64,000 nucleotides of DNA from Stappia stellulata. Lineage in GTDB: Bacteria; Pseudomonadota; Alphaproteobacteria; Rhizobiales; Stappiaceae. Location of the stretch: contig NZ_JAIVMF010000001.1 in NCBI RefSeq assembly GCF_020176715.1, forward strand, positions 248,001 through 312,000, read 5' to 3'. Shown here piece by piece: positions 46,125 through 54,586 of the stretch. Position 1 is the stretch's first letter; each line of letters opens with the position of its first letter. The translations under genes were made by a program, and so were the position numbers. The notes under the pieces are model-generated. The model did no database searches. It was not told where the DNA came from and saw only the letters and a program-made list of their open reading frames with translations.

Positions 46125-46907
46125 TCAGGATCTGTCGGTGGCATCCACCCCGGCCGACAGATATCCGCCATCCACCGCCAGCACTTCGCCGGTGACGTAG
46201 CTTGCAGACGGTGAAACCAGAAAGCCGATTGCCTCGGCCAGTTCTTCCGGCTCCGCGTAGCGGCGGAGCGGAATGCGCGCGGTCCAGCGGGCCGCAAACT
46301 CCGCGGTGTGAAGGCCCGCGACCATCGGCGTGCGCACTGGTCCGGGCGACACCGCATTGACCCTGATGCCGAGGGCGGCGAATTCGGTCGCCAGCACCTT
46401 TGTCAGGGCGATCACGGCCCCTTTCGACGCGCCATAGGCCGCGCGCCCCGTGTTGCCGATCATGCCGGAGACCGAGGCCAGGTTGACGATGGCCGCCTCC
46501 GGCGCACGCCATGCGCTGGCGAACGCCTGGCAGGGAACGAAACTTCCAACGACATTGACGTCGAGGACCTCGCGGAAGGTCTGGGCGCTCGTATCTAGGG
46601 AATGGATGTTGCGCGCGATGCCGGCCGAATTGACCAGCCCCGACAGGGGGCGGTCGAAGTGATCGCAAATGCGCGAAAGCGCCGCGCGGATCGCCGCCTC
46701 GTCGCAGACATCGGCCGCAAGCCCGAGAACCCGCGATTGCGCATCCGCAAAGGCCTTGCGCGCGGCCGCGACCCTGTCCCCGTCGAGATCGATCAGGGCA
46801 ACACTGGCGCCGGCCTCCAGCAGCCAGGCCGACGTCGCAAGGCCGATGCCCGACGCACCGCCGGTGACCACATAGATGCGATCGGCAAGCAGGGGAGCCG
46901 CGCTCAT
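46125..46907 (-). CDS. Short-chain dehydrogenase in the thiolase/PPC operon
   Basis: A 260-residue SDR: TGGASGIG, NSAGIARN, catalytic Ser in LASVSGMIG, YGASKGA, and VTGEVLAVDGGYL. It might act on a hydroxyacyl or ketoacyl intermediate before thiolysis; that is an inference from the operon. Start ATG 46907 overlaps the preceding stop by four bases; an upstream start at 46952 lies inside that gene. Confidence 0.83.
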   Translation of the reverse strand: MSAAPLLADRIYVVTGGASGIGLATSAWLLEAGASVALIDLDGDRVAAARKAFADAQSRVLGLAADVCDEAAIRAALSRICDHFDRPLSGLVNSAGIARNIHSLDTSAQTFREVLDVNVVGSFVPCQAFASAWRAPEAAIVNLASVSGMIGNTGRAAYGASKGAVIALTKVLATEFAALGIRVNAVSPGPVRTPMVAGLHTAEFAARWTARIPLRRYAEPEELAEAIGFLVSPSASYVTGEVLAVDGGYLSAGVDATDRS

Positions 46908-47326
46908 GTGCCCGCGGCTCCCTGCCCGACCGCGGGATCGCTCGCGAGCCATTCCTCAAACACGATCTCGAAGGTCACGCAGACCGGATTCTGACCGCGC
47001 ACGAAACGCCCGCCGCAGATCCGGCCGCTCGGCTCGGCCAGCACCCCCGTCACGCTGGCAACCGGGTTGCCGTCCGCATCGGAGCGCACCTCGCCGGACA
47101 GTCCGACAACCTCTACCGCCGGACCGCGAAGCACCTGGACCGTCTCGTCGGAAAGGCTCACGCAGGCGTCGTTGAGACTGCCGAGGCTGCCGCGAATGAA
47201 ACAGCGGGCAATCCCCTCGCGCAGACAGATCTTCTCGATGCCGTGAACGAGATCCTCGTTCGGCCGCACACGCGCATAAACGATCCGCCCAGTGGTTCCC
47301 GTTTCGATTTCTGATCCATCGCTCAT
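46904..47326 (-). CDS. PPC/DUF296-domain protein A (lacks the usual histidines)
   Basis: A 140-residue PPC-domain (DUF296) protein. The fold is recognisable from RPNEDLVHGIEKICLREGIARCFIRGSLGSL and AVEVVGLSGEVRSDADG (in part). The normally His-containing strand reads VASVTGVLAEPSGRICGGRF: the usual H-x-H and the GGH histidine are absent (GGR). It is encoded directly beside a second PPC protein that keeps them, and overlaps it by four bases. PPC proteins form trimers; a mixed trimer is possible. The function is unknown. Confidence 0.75.
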   Translation of the reverse strand: MSDGSEIETGTTGRIVYARVRPNEDLVHGIEKICLREGIARCFIRGSLGSLNDACVSLSDETVQVLRGPAVEVVGLSGEVRSDADGNPVASVTGVLAEPSGRICGGRFVRGQNPVCVTFEIVFEEWLASDPAVGQGAAGT

Positions 47327-47889
47327 GCGCGTGCCTCCACGTATCCAACGGGGGAAAAGATCGCGTGGTTGGTTTCCGGGTCCTCCACCTGACGGATCTT
47401 CAGCCGGCCAAGCACGTTGACGCGCACGACAAGACCCTCGCCGCCGATCCGCGTCGCCCGGGTATCCAGATGGCCGCCGGCGACATGCCCGCGTTCGGGA
47501 TCGACGAACCAGGCGTGGCAATGCACCATCGGCTCGCCGGACAGCGCGAGCCCAAGCGTCGCCGCACCGCCCAGGACCCGGACCGCGCCCGCATCGCGCA
47601 TCGGCGTATAGGTGGCGACCGTGTGCCCGCTCGCATCCCTCGCGGCGAGGCAATAGACGCAAGGGCCGAAGGCTCCCCCGATCAGCGTGACGGCAGCCGC
47701 GCGGGCCTCCCCCTTGCACATCCGGCGCACTGCCGCGTCCAGCGCATCGACCAGGCTTTGCCCGGCCTTAAGGCGCACGCGCGCCGTCCGGGAAGCGACG
47801 TCGGACAAAATGGAAAACCGCTCGTGCGCCACCGGTCCTGGATGGCGCAACAGGCGGGACGACGGTCTGGCCGTCTGTGCCCGGCTCAT
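47323..47889 (-). CDS. PPC/DUF296-domain protein B (histidines intact)
   Basis: A 188-residue PPC-domain protein: LKAGQSLVDALDAAVRRMCKG, TLIGGAFGPCVYCL, and the metal-type strand MVHCHAWFVDPERGHVAGGHL with H-x-H and GGH present. It has N- and C-terminal extensions compared with protein A (about 45 residues more). Its start overlaps the acyl-CoA synthetase stop. Bacterial PPC proteins lack the plant AT-hook and are thought to bind a metal or small molecule; no reaction is assigned to them with certainty. Confidence 0.75.
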   Translation of the reverse strand: MSRAQTARPSSRLLRHPGPVAHERFSILSDVASRTARVRLKAGQSLVDALDAAVRRMCKGEARAAAVTLIGGAFGPCVYCLAARDASGHTVATYTPMRDAGAVRVLGGAATLGLALSGEPMVHCHAWFVDPERGHVAGGHLDTRATRIGGEGLVVRVNVLGRLKIRQVEDPETNHAIFSPVGYVEARA

Positions 47890-49499
47890 TGCGCGGCCTC
47901 CAGCGACGATCCGCCGTCCGCCATCCGCTTTTGCAGCGCGTCGCGCACGAGCGCCTTGGTGACCTTGCCGTATCCCGACTTCGGCAGCGCATCGAAGACC
48001 TCGAACCGTTTCGGGATCTTGTAGCCGGCAAGCCGCTCGGCCAGCGTCGCCTTCAGGGCCGGGACGTCCAGCACAGCCCCGGGTTCCAGGACCAGCGCTG
48101 CGACCCCGATCTCGCCCCATTTCGCGTCGTCCATCCCGACGACACAGGCCTCGACCACCGACGGGCAGGCGACCAGCTTTTCCTCGATCTCGAGCGGATA
48201 GATGTTCGACCCGCCGGAGATGAACATGTCCGAGGCGCGGCCGGTGATGTAGAGAAAGCCGGCATCGTCGAAATGCCCGATGTCGCCGGTGCGGAACCAT
48301 CCGTTGCGAAAGGCCGCCTCATTCGCCGCGTCATTGCGGTAGTAGCCGTTGAATACGGCCGGCCCGATCACGCAGATCTCGCCGTTTTCATAGGCGGGCA
48401 GCGCGCGCCCGCTGTCGTCCTGGATTTCGATCTGGATGCCCGTTCGGGCCACCCCGCAGGTGCCGATGCGCACGCCCGGGCCGTCTGTAATGTCGTGCAG
48501 ATGCGGCGGCAGGACGGTGATGTTGCCCGTCACCTCCCCCAGGCCGAAATACTGCACCAGACAGGGCCCGAGCTTTTCGAGCGCGGCCTTTTGATGCTCG
48601 CGCAACATGGGCGCGCCGGCATAGATCACATAGCGCAGCGACGCGTGATCGTGGGCGTCGACTGCGGGATCCGACACCAGCGCGCTCAGGATGCTTGGAA
48701 CGGTGAAGATGTTGGTCACGCGATGTGTCTCGATCAGGCGAAACACCTCGGATGCCTCCAGGCTGCGCGCCTCGGTCAGAACGCTCGGCACTGCGCGCGC
48801 CACCTGGATCAGCTGGTGGATCCCCGCGCCGTGGGACAGGGGCGCGACGACGAGTGAGACGTCGTTTTCCGTCATGCCGGGCATGAGGTCGGCCAGGTGG
48901 TTGTTGATGACGAAGGCCATCTGCCCGTGGCTGAGCACGGCGGCCTTGGGCTTGCCCGTGCTGCCCGAGGTGAAGAAGAACCAGCAGGGGTCGTCCCTTT
49001 CAACCGGTGCGGCCCTGAACTCCGTACCGAGACCGGCCGTGACGAGGTCGGCGTAGCGGTGCTCGCCGTCGCGCGGCCTGTCGAAACAGACAAGGATCTG
49101 CGCGCCCGCGGATCTGGCAGCATCCGCCTGTGCGGCGAACTCCGCGTCATAGATGATCGCCCGTGCGCCCGAGGCTTCGGCGACATGCGCCACATCCGCC
49201 GGCAGGATGCGGAAATTCGTCGGCACCCAGACGGCGCCGAGCTTAAACACCGCAAACATCGTTTCGAACATCTCGAGCGAATTGCGCGCGTGGATAATGA
49301 CCTTGTCGCCCGGACCGATGCCAAGCGCTGCCAGCGAAAATGTAAAGCCGTCGACACGGGCGTTCATCTCCGCCCAGCTCCAGCTCCGCTCCCCCTGGAT
49401 CACCGCCGGCCGGTCCGGGAAGCGGCGGGCCGCCTCGGTGAGCAAGTCGCCAAGGTTCATCACCCGGTTGGAGATGCGGTCGCGACCCGAGCCGCTCAT
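47886..49499 (-). CDS. Acyl-CoA synthetase (AMP-forming)
   Basis: A 537-residue ANL-superfamily ligase: P-loop-like FFFTSGSTGKPKAAVLSH, QYFGLGEVTG, the hinge WFRTGDIGHFDDAGF, GRASDMFISGGSNIYPLEIEE and the catalytic lysine in SGYGKVTK. It would activate a carboxylic acid with CoA for the thiolase encoded upstream. The substrate is unknown. ATG 49499 overlaps the thiolase stop by four bases. Confidence 0.88.
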   Translation of the reverse strand: MSGSGRDRISNRVMNLGDLLTEAARRFPDRPAVIQGERSWSWAEMNARVDGFTFSLAALGIGPGDKVIIHARNSLEMFETMFAVFKLGAVWVPTNFRILPADVAHVAEASGARAIIYDAEFAAQADAARSAGAQILVCFDRPRDGEHRYADLVTAGLGTEFRAAPVERDDPCWFFFTSGSTGKPKAAVLSHGQMAFVINNHLADLMPGMTENDVSLVVAPLSHGAGIHQLIQVARAVPSVLTEARSLEASEVFRLIETHRVTNIFTVPSILSALVSDPAVDAHDHASLRYVIYAGAPMLREHQKAALEKLGPCLVQYFGLGEVTGNITVLPPHLHDITDGPGVRIGTCGVARTGIQIEIQDDSGRALPAYENGEICVIGPAVFNGYYRNDAANEAAFRNGWFRTGDIGHFDDAGFLYITGRASDMFISGGSNIYPLEIEEKLVACPSVVEACVVGMDDAKWGEIGVAALVLEPGAVLDVPALKATLAERLAGYKIPKRFEVFDALPKSGYGKVTKALVRDALQKRMADGGSSLEAAQ

Positions 49500-50665
49500 T
49501 TCAGCCGCTCCAGCACGGACACATAATTGGCGACGGCCGCGCCTCCCATGTTGAACACCCCGGCAAGGCGGGCGTCGTCGAGCTGCATCTCGCCGGCGAC
49601 CCCGGCAAGCTGCATTGCCGCCATCACATGTTGGGACACGCCGGTCGCGCCGATCGGATGGCCCTTGGATTTCAGTCCGCCCGAGGGATTGACCGGCAAC
49701 CGTCCTGTGCGCGTCGAGACGCCCTCGTCGATGACGCGATGCCCCTGCCCGGCCGCCGCCAGCCCCATCGCCTCGTATTCCATCAGCTCGGCGATGGTGA
49801 AACAGTCATGCGTTTCCACGAAGGACAGATCGTCGATGGAGATGCCGGCCGTTTCATAGGCCTTCGTCCAGGCCTGCGCCGCCCCTTCGAAGGAGGTGCG
49901 CGAGCGCCGGCTGAGCGGCAGGAAATCATTGACGTGCTCGGCTGCGCGGAAATAGATCGCGCGCGGTGCGGAGGCGAGAGCCACATCCAGGTTGCACAGC
50001 ACGACGGCCGCCGCGCCATCGGATATCAGCGAGCAGTCGGTCCGCCGCAGCGGTCCGGCAACGACCGGGTTCTTCTCCGAAACCGTGTTGCAGAACTCGA
50101 AGCCGAAATCCTTGCGCATATGCGCGTAAGGATTGCGGACGCCGTTCTCGTGGTTCTTCGCGGAGATGCGGGCGAGACTTTCGCGGCAGTCGCCGTATTC
50201 CTGGAAATAGGCCTGTGCGATGTTTCCGAAGACGCCCGCGAACCCGCCGTCGATGCCGGCTTCTTCCCGGCGATAGGACGCCCCCAGAAGAATATCGCCA
50301 ACCTCAGGGGTCGGCGTTGCAGTCATCTTTTCGACGCCGACGACAAGCACCCGACGTGCGCGGCCGCTCTCGATCTGTCGCAGCCCGGCGTGAAGGGCAG
50401 CCGACCCCGTCGCGCAGGCGTTTTCCACCCGCGTCGCCGGCGTGAACCGCAATGCAGGCTCTGCGAGCGCCACGAGAGAGGCCTGAAAGTCCTGTTTCGA
50501 GAAGCCGTTGTTGAATGCCCCGACGAATATCGCGTCGATCTCGGAAGCGTCCGTTTGGGCATGCGCCAAACAATCCTTGACCACTTCCGCAATCAAATCC
50601 TCTGCTGAATCAGCACCCGACTTACCGAACACTGTATGTGCCCAGCCGGTGATACACGAACCCAT
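49496..50665 (-). CDS. Thiolase (acetyl-CoA acetyltransferase, SCP-x-like)
   Basis: A 389-residue thiolase of the type with a degenerate second half: nucleophilic Cys in RVENACATGSAALHAGL, FVETHDCFTIAE, and the His in GLKSKGHPIGATG. The GHPIGATG and NACATGSA motifs are intact. It probably cleaves a 3-oxoacyl-CoA. It is the first gene of the operon; ATG 50665 is preceded by GGGAGGGG, while an ATG-like start at 50686 has none. Confidence 0.87.
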   Translation of the reverse strand: MGSCITGWAHTVFGKSGADSAEDLIAEVVKDCLAHAQTDASEIDAIFVGAFNNGFSKQDFQASLVALAEPALRFTPATRVENACATGSAALHAGLRQIESGRARRVLVVGVEKMTATPTPEVGDILLGASYRREEAGIDGGFAGVFGNIAQAYFQEYGDCRESLARISAKNHENGVRNPYAHMRKDFGFEFCNTVSEKNPVVAGPLRRTDCSLISDGAAAVVLCNLDVALASAPRAIYFRAAEHVNDFLPLSRRSRTSFEGAAQAWTKAYETAGISIDDLSFVETHDCFTIAELMEYEAMGLAAAGQGHRVIDEGVSTRTGRLPVNPSGGLKSKGHPIGATGVSQHVMAAMQLAGVAGEMQLDDARLAGVFNMGGAAVANYVSVLERLK

Positions 50666-50808
50666 CCGATCCCCTCCCAAGGACACAAGTCACTCGCTCG
50701 CTGATCGAAATATATCGGCACCCAATTAGCTGTTCTTGCCTTTTTGAGCCGCATGTATACGCTTACGCGCATATTTCTCGCGCATTGGTATCGATATGGA
50801 GTTTTTGC

Positions 50809-51270
50809 ATGCAACCGCTTGATGAGACCGACCTGAAGATTCTCCGCGTGCTGCAACTGGACGGCTCGCTCTCCGTCTCGGAGGTCGCCGACCGCGTCGG
50901 CCTGTCCCAGTCCCCCTGCTCGCGCCGCATCAACCGAATGCAGGAGGACGGCGTCATCACGGGCCGTTCGGTGCTGCTCGACCGCCGCAAGCTCGGTTTC
51001 GACGCAACCATCCTCGTGCGGATCAAACTCTCCGGCCACGGGCGCCAGTCGATTTCCGTCTTTCAGGAGGCGGCGATGCGGATCCCGGAGGTTCAGGTCG
51101 TCCAGCTGATGCTCGGGGAATTCGACTTCAACCTGCGTGTGGTCGTCCGAGACATGGATCATTTCCAGACATTGCTGCGCGATAAGCTGGTGATGCTTCC
51201 GGGCCTTCACGAAATCCAGAGCACAGTGATCCTCGAGGAAATGAAGTATACCGCACATCTTCCAATCTGA
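50809..51270 (+). CDS. Lrp/AsnC-family regulator of the thiolase/PPC operon
   Basis: A 153-residue Lrp protein: LDETDLKILRVLQLDGSLSV, SEVADRVGLSQSPCSRRINR, and a RAM domain with LMLGEFDFNLRVVVRDMDHF. It is divergent from the thiolase gene across 143 bases that include AT-rich sequence and a GCGCATATTTCTCGCGCA element (50767-50784). Lrp proteins usually sense amino acids, so the operon substrate may be an amino-acid-derived acid. TGGAG precedes the ATG. Confidence 0.83.
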   Translation: MQPLDETDLKILRVLQLDGSLSVSEVADRVGLSQSPCSRRINRMQEDGVITGRSVLLDRRKLGFDATILVRIKLSGHGRQSISVFQEAAMRIPEVQVVQLMLGEFDFNLRVVVRDMDHFQTLLRDKLVMLPGLHEIQSTVILEEMKYTAHLPI

Positions 51271-51435
51271 TTTTTTGAATCAACACGCTTCACAAAGACC
51301 GACGCAAAGATTGAATGACGTGTCCGGTATCGACAAATCTGAATATAGACATTGAGAATATGCAGCGTTCCGATAGCTTTTGGATCACAAGACTGCAAAG
51401 GAAATAATTTCGATTGCGTCTTTTCAGAACTTCAG

Positions 51436-51509
51436 GGCCTCGTGGCGGAATGGCTACGCAAGGGATTGCAACTCCCTTTATCCTGGTTCGACTCCAGGCG
51501 AGGCCTCCA
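51436..51509 (+). tRNA. tRNA-Cys (GCA)
   Basis: A complete cloverleaf: acceptor GGCCTCG/CGAGGCC, anticodon stem AGGGA/TCCCT around TTGCAAC (anticodon GCA), T arm CCTGG-TTCGACT-CCAGG, discriminator T and an encoded CCA (51507-51509). It lies alone between the Lrp gene and the adenylation gene. Confidence 0.96.
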
Positions 51510-51567
51510 TTCCCTCCGACATCTTCACCGTCTGCCATCCGGCCGGACGCAACCTTCGCTTTGCCGG

Positions 51568-53160
51568 TCACGGATGGGCGGGCTCAAGGTCCGTTGCGGC
51601 TTTCAGCGCCTGACGGTCGACCTTGCCGGTCGAGGTCTTCGGCAGTTCCGCGACAATCTCGAGGGTCTCCGGTGCCATATAGGCGGGCAGGCTCTCCGAA
51701 AGGTGGCGCTTGAGCGCACGCAGGCTCAGCTCCGCGCCCTCCGTCGTCTCGACGACGGCGGCAAGATAGCGCGTTGCGTCGTCAGCGACCCTGTCGACCA
51801 CCGCGACGGCCGCGACCTCCGGGTGTTTCAGCACCGCTTCCTCGACCTCGCGCAGATTGATGCGATAGCCGCGGATCTTCACCTGCGCATCCCGGCGTCC
51901 GACATAGGCAAGAACCCCGCCCCGGCGGATCTCGACCAGATCGCCGCTGCGGTACAGACGGTCTTCATAATCGTCGTGCACCGGGTTCTGGACGAATTTT
52001 TCGGCGGTCATCTTCGGGTCACCCCAGTAGCCCTTGGCGACGGTGGGGCCGCGCGCGCATAATTCGCCGATGCTGCCGGTTTCCGTCAGGGGGCGGTCGT
52101 TCTCGTCCAGAACGACAACCTCCATGTGCCCGCAGGGCTTTCCGATCGGCAATGGCGCGTCATCGGGAAGATGCTCGATCGCATGGCAGGTCACATCGTT
52201 GATCTCGGTGGCGCCGTAGATGTTGAAATAGCGGGCGCCGGGCAGTTTCTTCATCAGGCCGCGCAGGGCCTGCGGCGGATAGGGCTCGCCGGCGAAGAAC
52301 ACGACCCGAAGCGCGCCAAGGTCCGTCTGCCGCTCCTTGATATGCTTTTCCACGATCATCAGCACGGACGGCACCGACTGCCAGATCGTAATGCGGTTGT
52401 CGGCGATGAATTTCACCAGGTCCACACCGAGAAAACCGATCCCCTGCGGCACCAAGCACACGGTGGCGCCGCGCGCGAGCGTGACATAGAGATCGAAGAG
52501 CGAGAGGTCGAAATGAAACGGCGCATGTGAGGACACCCGGTCGGCCGGGCCGACACCAAACTGCCGCGCCGCCCATTCCACGAAGGCGACGATGTTGCGG
52601 TGGGTGAGCATCACGCCCTTGGGACGCCCGGTCGAACCCGACGTGTAGAGGATATAGGCGAGGTCTCCTTCAAGGGCGTGGCGCGGCGGCGCCGTGCCCG
52701 AGGCCTGGGCGACTTGCGCGGCGGACACGATGCGCACGCTCGCGTCGGCCAGGTCCAGCGGCCTGTCGCCAACCACCACGACCGTGTCCAGCTCGCCGCC
52801 GTCCGCGAGAAGGGTTTCCAGCCGGCCCTGCTTGTTACCGCTCGTGATCAGCACGCGGACACCGCAATCGGCGACGATGAAGGCCATCCGCGCCACCGGG
52901 CCCGTCGGATCGAGCGGCACGCAGACGGCATCGGCCTTCATGATGCCGATCAGGCTGGCAAGCGAGGCGATCGACTTGTCGAGATAGACCCCGACCCGGT
53001 CGCCCCGCTTCACACCGCAGGCCTTCAGCGCGTTGGCGATCCGGTTGCTCTCGGCCATCAGTTCGCCATGCGTCATCGACGCCGCGCCGCAGCTCACCGC
53101 AATCGCACTGGTGCGCAGGGCATGAGCCTCTTCCAGAAGCCGGGGAACGGTGGTCGGCAT
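51568..53160 (-). CDS. Free-standing amino-acid adenylation enzyme (NRPS A-domain type)
   Basis: A 530-residue A domain without condensation or carrier domains. Core motifs: A3 YTSGSTGRPKG (171-181), A4 HFDLSLFDLY with D217 at the position that binds the substrate amino group, A5 NIYGATE (312-318), A7 YRSGDL (402-407), A8 GRRDAQVKIRGYRINLREVE (in part), A10 lysine K512 in PKTSTGKVD. Such enzymes load an amino acid onto a separate carrier protein. One is encoded on the opposite strand at the right edge of this window. The specificity is not readable by eye. It is the last gene of a TRAP-YggS-kinase-like-adenylation run. Confidence 0.85.
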   Translation of the reverse strand: MPTTVPRLLEEAHALRTSAIAVSCGAASMTHGELMAESNRIANALKACGVKRGDRVGVYLDKSIASLASLIGIMKADAVCVPLDPTGPVARMAFIVADCGVRVLITSGNKQGRLETLLADGGELDTVVVVGDRPLDLADASVRIVSAAQVAQASGTAPPRHALEGDLAYILYTSGSTGRPKGVMLTHRNIVAFVEWAARQFGVGPADRVSSHAPFHFDLSLFDLYVTLARGATVCLVPQGIGFLGVDLVKFIADNRITIWQSVPSVLMIVEKHIKERQTDLGALRVVFFAGEPYPPQALRGLMKKLPGARYFNIYGATEINDVTCHAIEHLPDDAPLPIGKPCGHMEVVVLDENDRPLTETGSIGELCARGPTVAKGYWGDPKMTAEKFVQNPVHDDYEDRLYRSGDLVEIRRGGVLAYVGRRDAQVKIRGYRINLREVEEAVLKHPEVAAVAVVDRVADDATRYLAAVVETTEGAELSLRALKRHLSESLPAYMAPETLEIVAELPKTSTGKVDRQALKAATDLEPAHP

Positions 53161-53202
53161 GGTGTCCTCCTGCGGTGCGGTCGGTCCGGTCTGTCCTGCG
53201 TC

Positions 53203-54549
53203 TCAAAGAGCCGGCTGGCGCATCAGATAGGCGAAATACTCGTAGCGCTCGCCGAGGAACCGCTCCGCCTTCGCCCACATGTCTTCCTCGGTGATCGCAT
53301 GGGGGTATTTCTCCCCCACCCGAGAGCGGGCGAAGAGCGGCCGGAGCGTGGTCATTGCGAGGATGTAGAAGAGGTCGTGATCCATCTTGTAGCTCTTGCG
53401 CCGGTCGCCATCCCAGTCGTTGCGGATCGCTTCGCGGTGCTTCTTCAAGAGGAACAGATGCGGGATGAAATAGCCCCAGAGCCGGCGGGACAGCGGGCGG
53501 ATCTCCTCTTCGGGAATGTCGGGAAAATAGCCGCTGATCTTCGCCGTGATCGGATCGAACTCCATCAGGTTTTCCAGCGTGTATTTGTCGAGCGCGGTCG
53601 GATAGCCGATCTTGCCGACCATGCGGTAGATCGCGCTGACGAGATCGCGCCAGGCCTGCATCGCCTTGGCCGGCCCCGGCAGGTGGTTGATGTCCTGCAC
53701 GCTGTCGAGATCGATCAGGAAGAGCTGCTTGCTCTCCACCGAATAGACGAAGTTCCCCCAGTCGCCGGAGTAGCGGTACATCTCCGTCAGCGAGAAATCG
53801 TGCAGCAGCTTTCCGGCCTCGCGGGCGAGCGCCTGGATCACCTTCAGCCGCACGCGCTCGTCGTCCGGATCGCCCTCGATGCCGAGGCTTTCGCGGATGC
53901 CGTCATAGTGGACGTCAAAGGCGGGATCGGTCCCCCGCGTCAGCCCCGCGCCGAACAGGATCTCCGAGATCCGATAGGAGGCCGATCCCGGCGACAGCGT
54001 GATCACCGCGCCCATCGGCTGGCCCTGAAACCGCAGGGTCTCGTCGTATTCGATCACCGCCAGCGGCGCGATGCTCGGGACGCCGTGCTCGATCAGTCGT
54101 TGCGACGACCAGAACTCGCGATGCGCGCGCTCGTGCACGATCCCGCCGATCGGGCTCGGCGAGGAATAGGCGTATTTGTACTCGCCCTCGTTGGAAATGC
54201 CGAAATGCGGATAGGTGACCAGATATTCCAGCAGGTCGGTGAGCGGCGGGACGGGATCGTTGCTCGCGTCGTCATGCAGCTTGTTGGAATATTCCGCATC
54301 GCCTGGCAGGATCGGGTTCCACAGGCCGACGCCCTTGAGCTTGGCGGCATGGAAGGTGACCGAGGGATCGCTCTTCAGCGCCACCGGCTCGTGCAACTGC
54401 TCCCAAGCGCCGCGCCCGCGGCGGGTGAAGGTCGGCACGTGCCCGTTCCAGCTGGCGATATCGAGAAGCCGCCGCCTCTCGGCGTCGGAAATATCCAGCC
54501 CATCGAAGCTGTGGGTCACGGTGTAGTTGAGCTTGTGATGCATGTTCAT
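53203..54549 (-). CDS. Protein of unknown family with a kinase-like fold
   Basis: I do not recognise this 448-residue family. Several features resemble the protein-kinase/aminoglycoside-phosphotransferase fold. K70 is in a beta-strand-like VTFHAAKLKG, and E145 in a helix before a beta strand (ERAHREFWSSQRLIEHGVPS). H250-D251 follow in LLHDFSL. GDWGNFV (D263, N266) resembles a catalytic loop, and LIDLDS (D280, D282) a metal-binding DFG-type site. The remaining 165 residues are mostly helical. It lies between yggS (37 bases) and the adenylation gene (42 bases), so it should act on the same compound, perhaps as an ATP-dependent phosphotransferase. Start ATG 54549; the longer frame lacks support. 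Confidence 0.6.
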   Translation of the reverse strand: MNMHHKLNYTVTHSFDGLDISDAERRRLLDIASWNGHVPTFTRRGRGAWEQLHEPVALKSDPSVTFHAAKLKGVGLWNPILPGDAEYSNKLHDDASNDPVPPLTDLLEYLVTYPHFGISNEGEYKYAYSSPSPIGGIVHERAHREFWSSQRLIEHGVPSIAPLAVIEYDETLRFQGQPMGAVITLSPGSASYRISEILFGAGLTRGTDPAFDVHYDGIRESLGIEGDPDDERVRLKVIQALAREAGKLLHDFSLTEMYRYSGDWGNFVYSVESKQLFLIDLDSVQDINHLPGPAKAMQAWRDLVSAIYRMVGKIGYPTALDKYTLENLMEFDPITAKISGYFPDIPEEEIRPLSRRLWGYFIPHLFLLKKHREAIRNDWDGDRRKSYKMDHDLFYILAMTTLRPLFARSRVGEKYPHAITEEDMWAKAERFLGERYEYFAYLMRQPAL

Positions 54550-54586
54550 GGCAATACGTCCCGAAAAAAGCGGTCGGCGATTGGGG

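Noticed and set aside
45064-46959. Possible SDR-DctP fusion of 631 residues
   Set aside because: The first half is an out-of-frame reading of the SDR gene at 46125-46907. The DctP protein has its own ATG and signal peptide at 46101.
47886-49499. Second NRPS-type adenylation domain
   Set aside because: Its motifs and operon (thiolase, CoA chemistry) are those of an acyl-CoA synthetase; the amino-group-binding Asp seen in the enzyme at 51568-53160 is not recognisable here.
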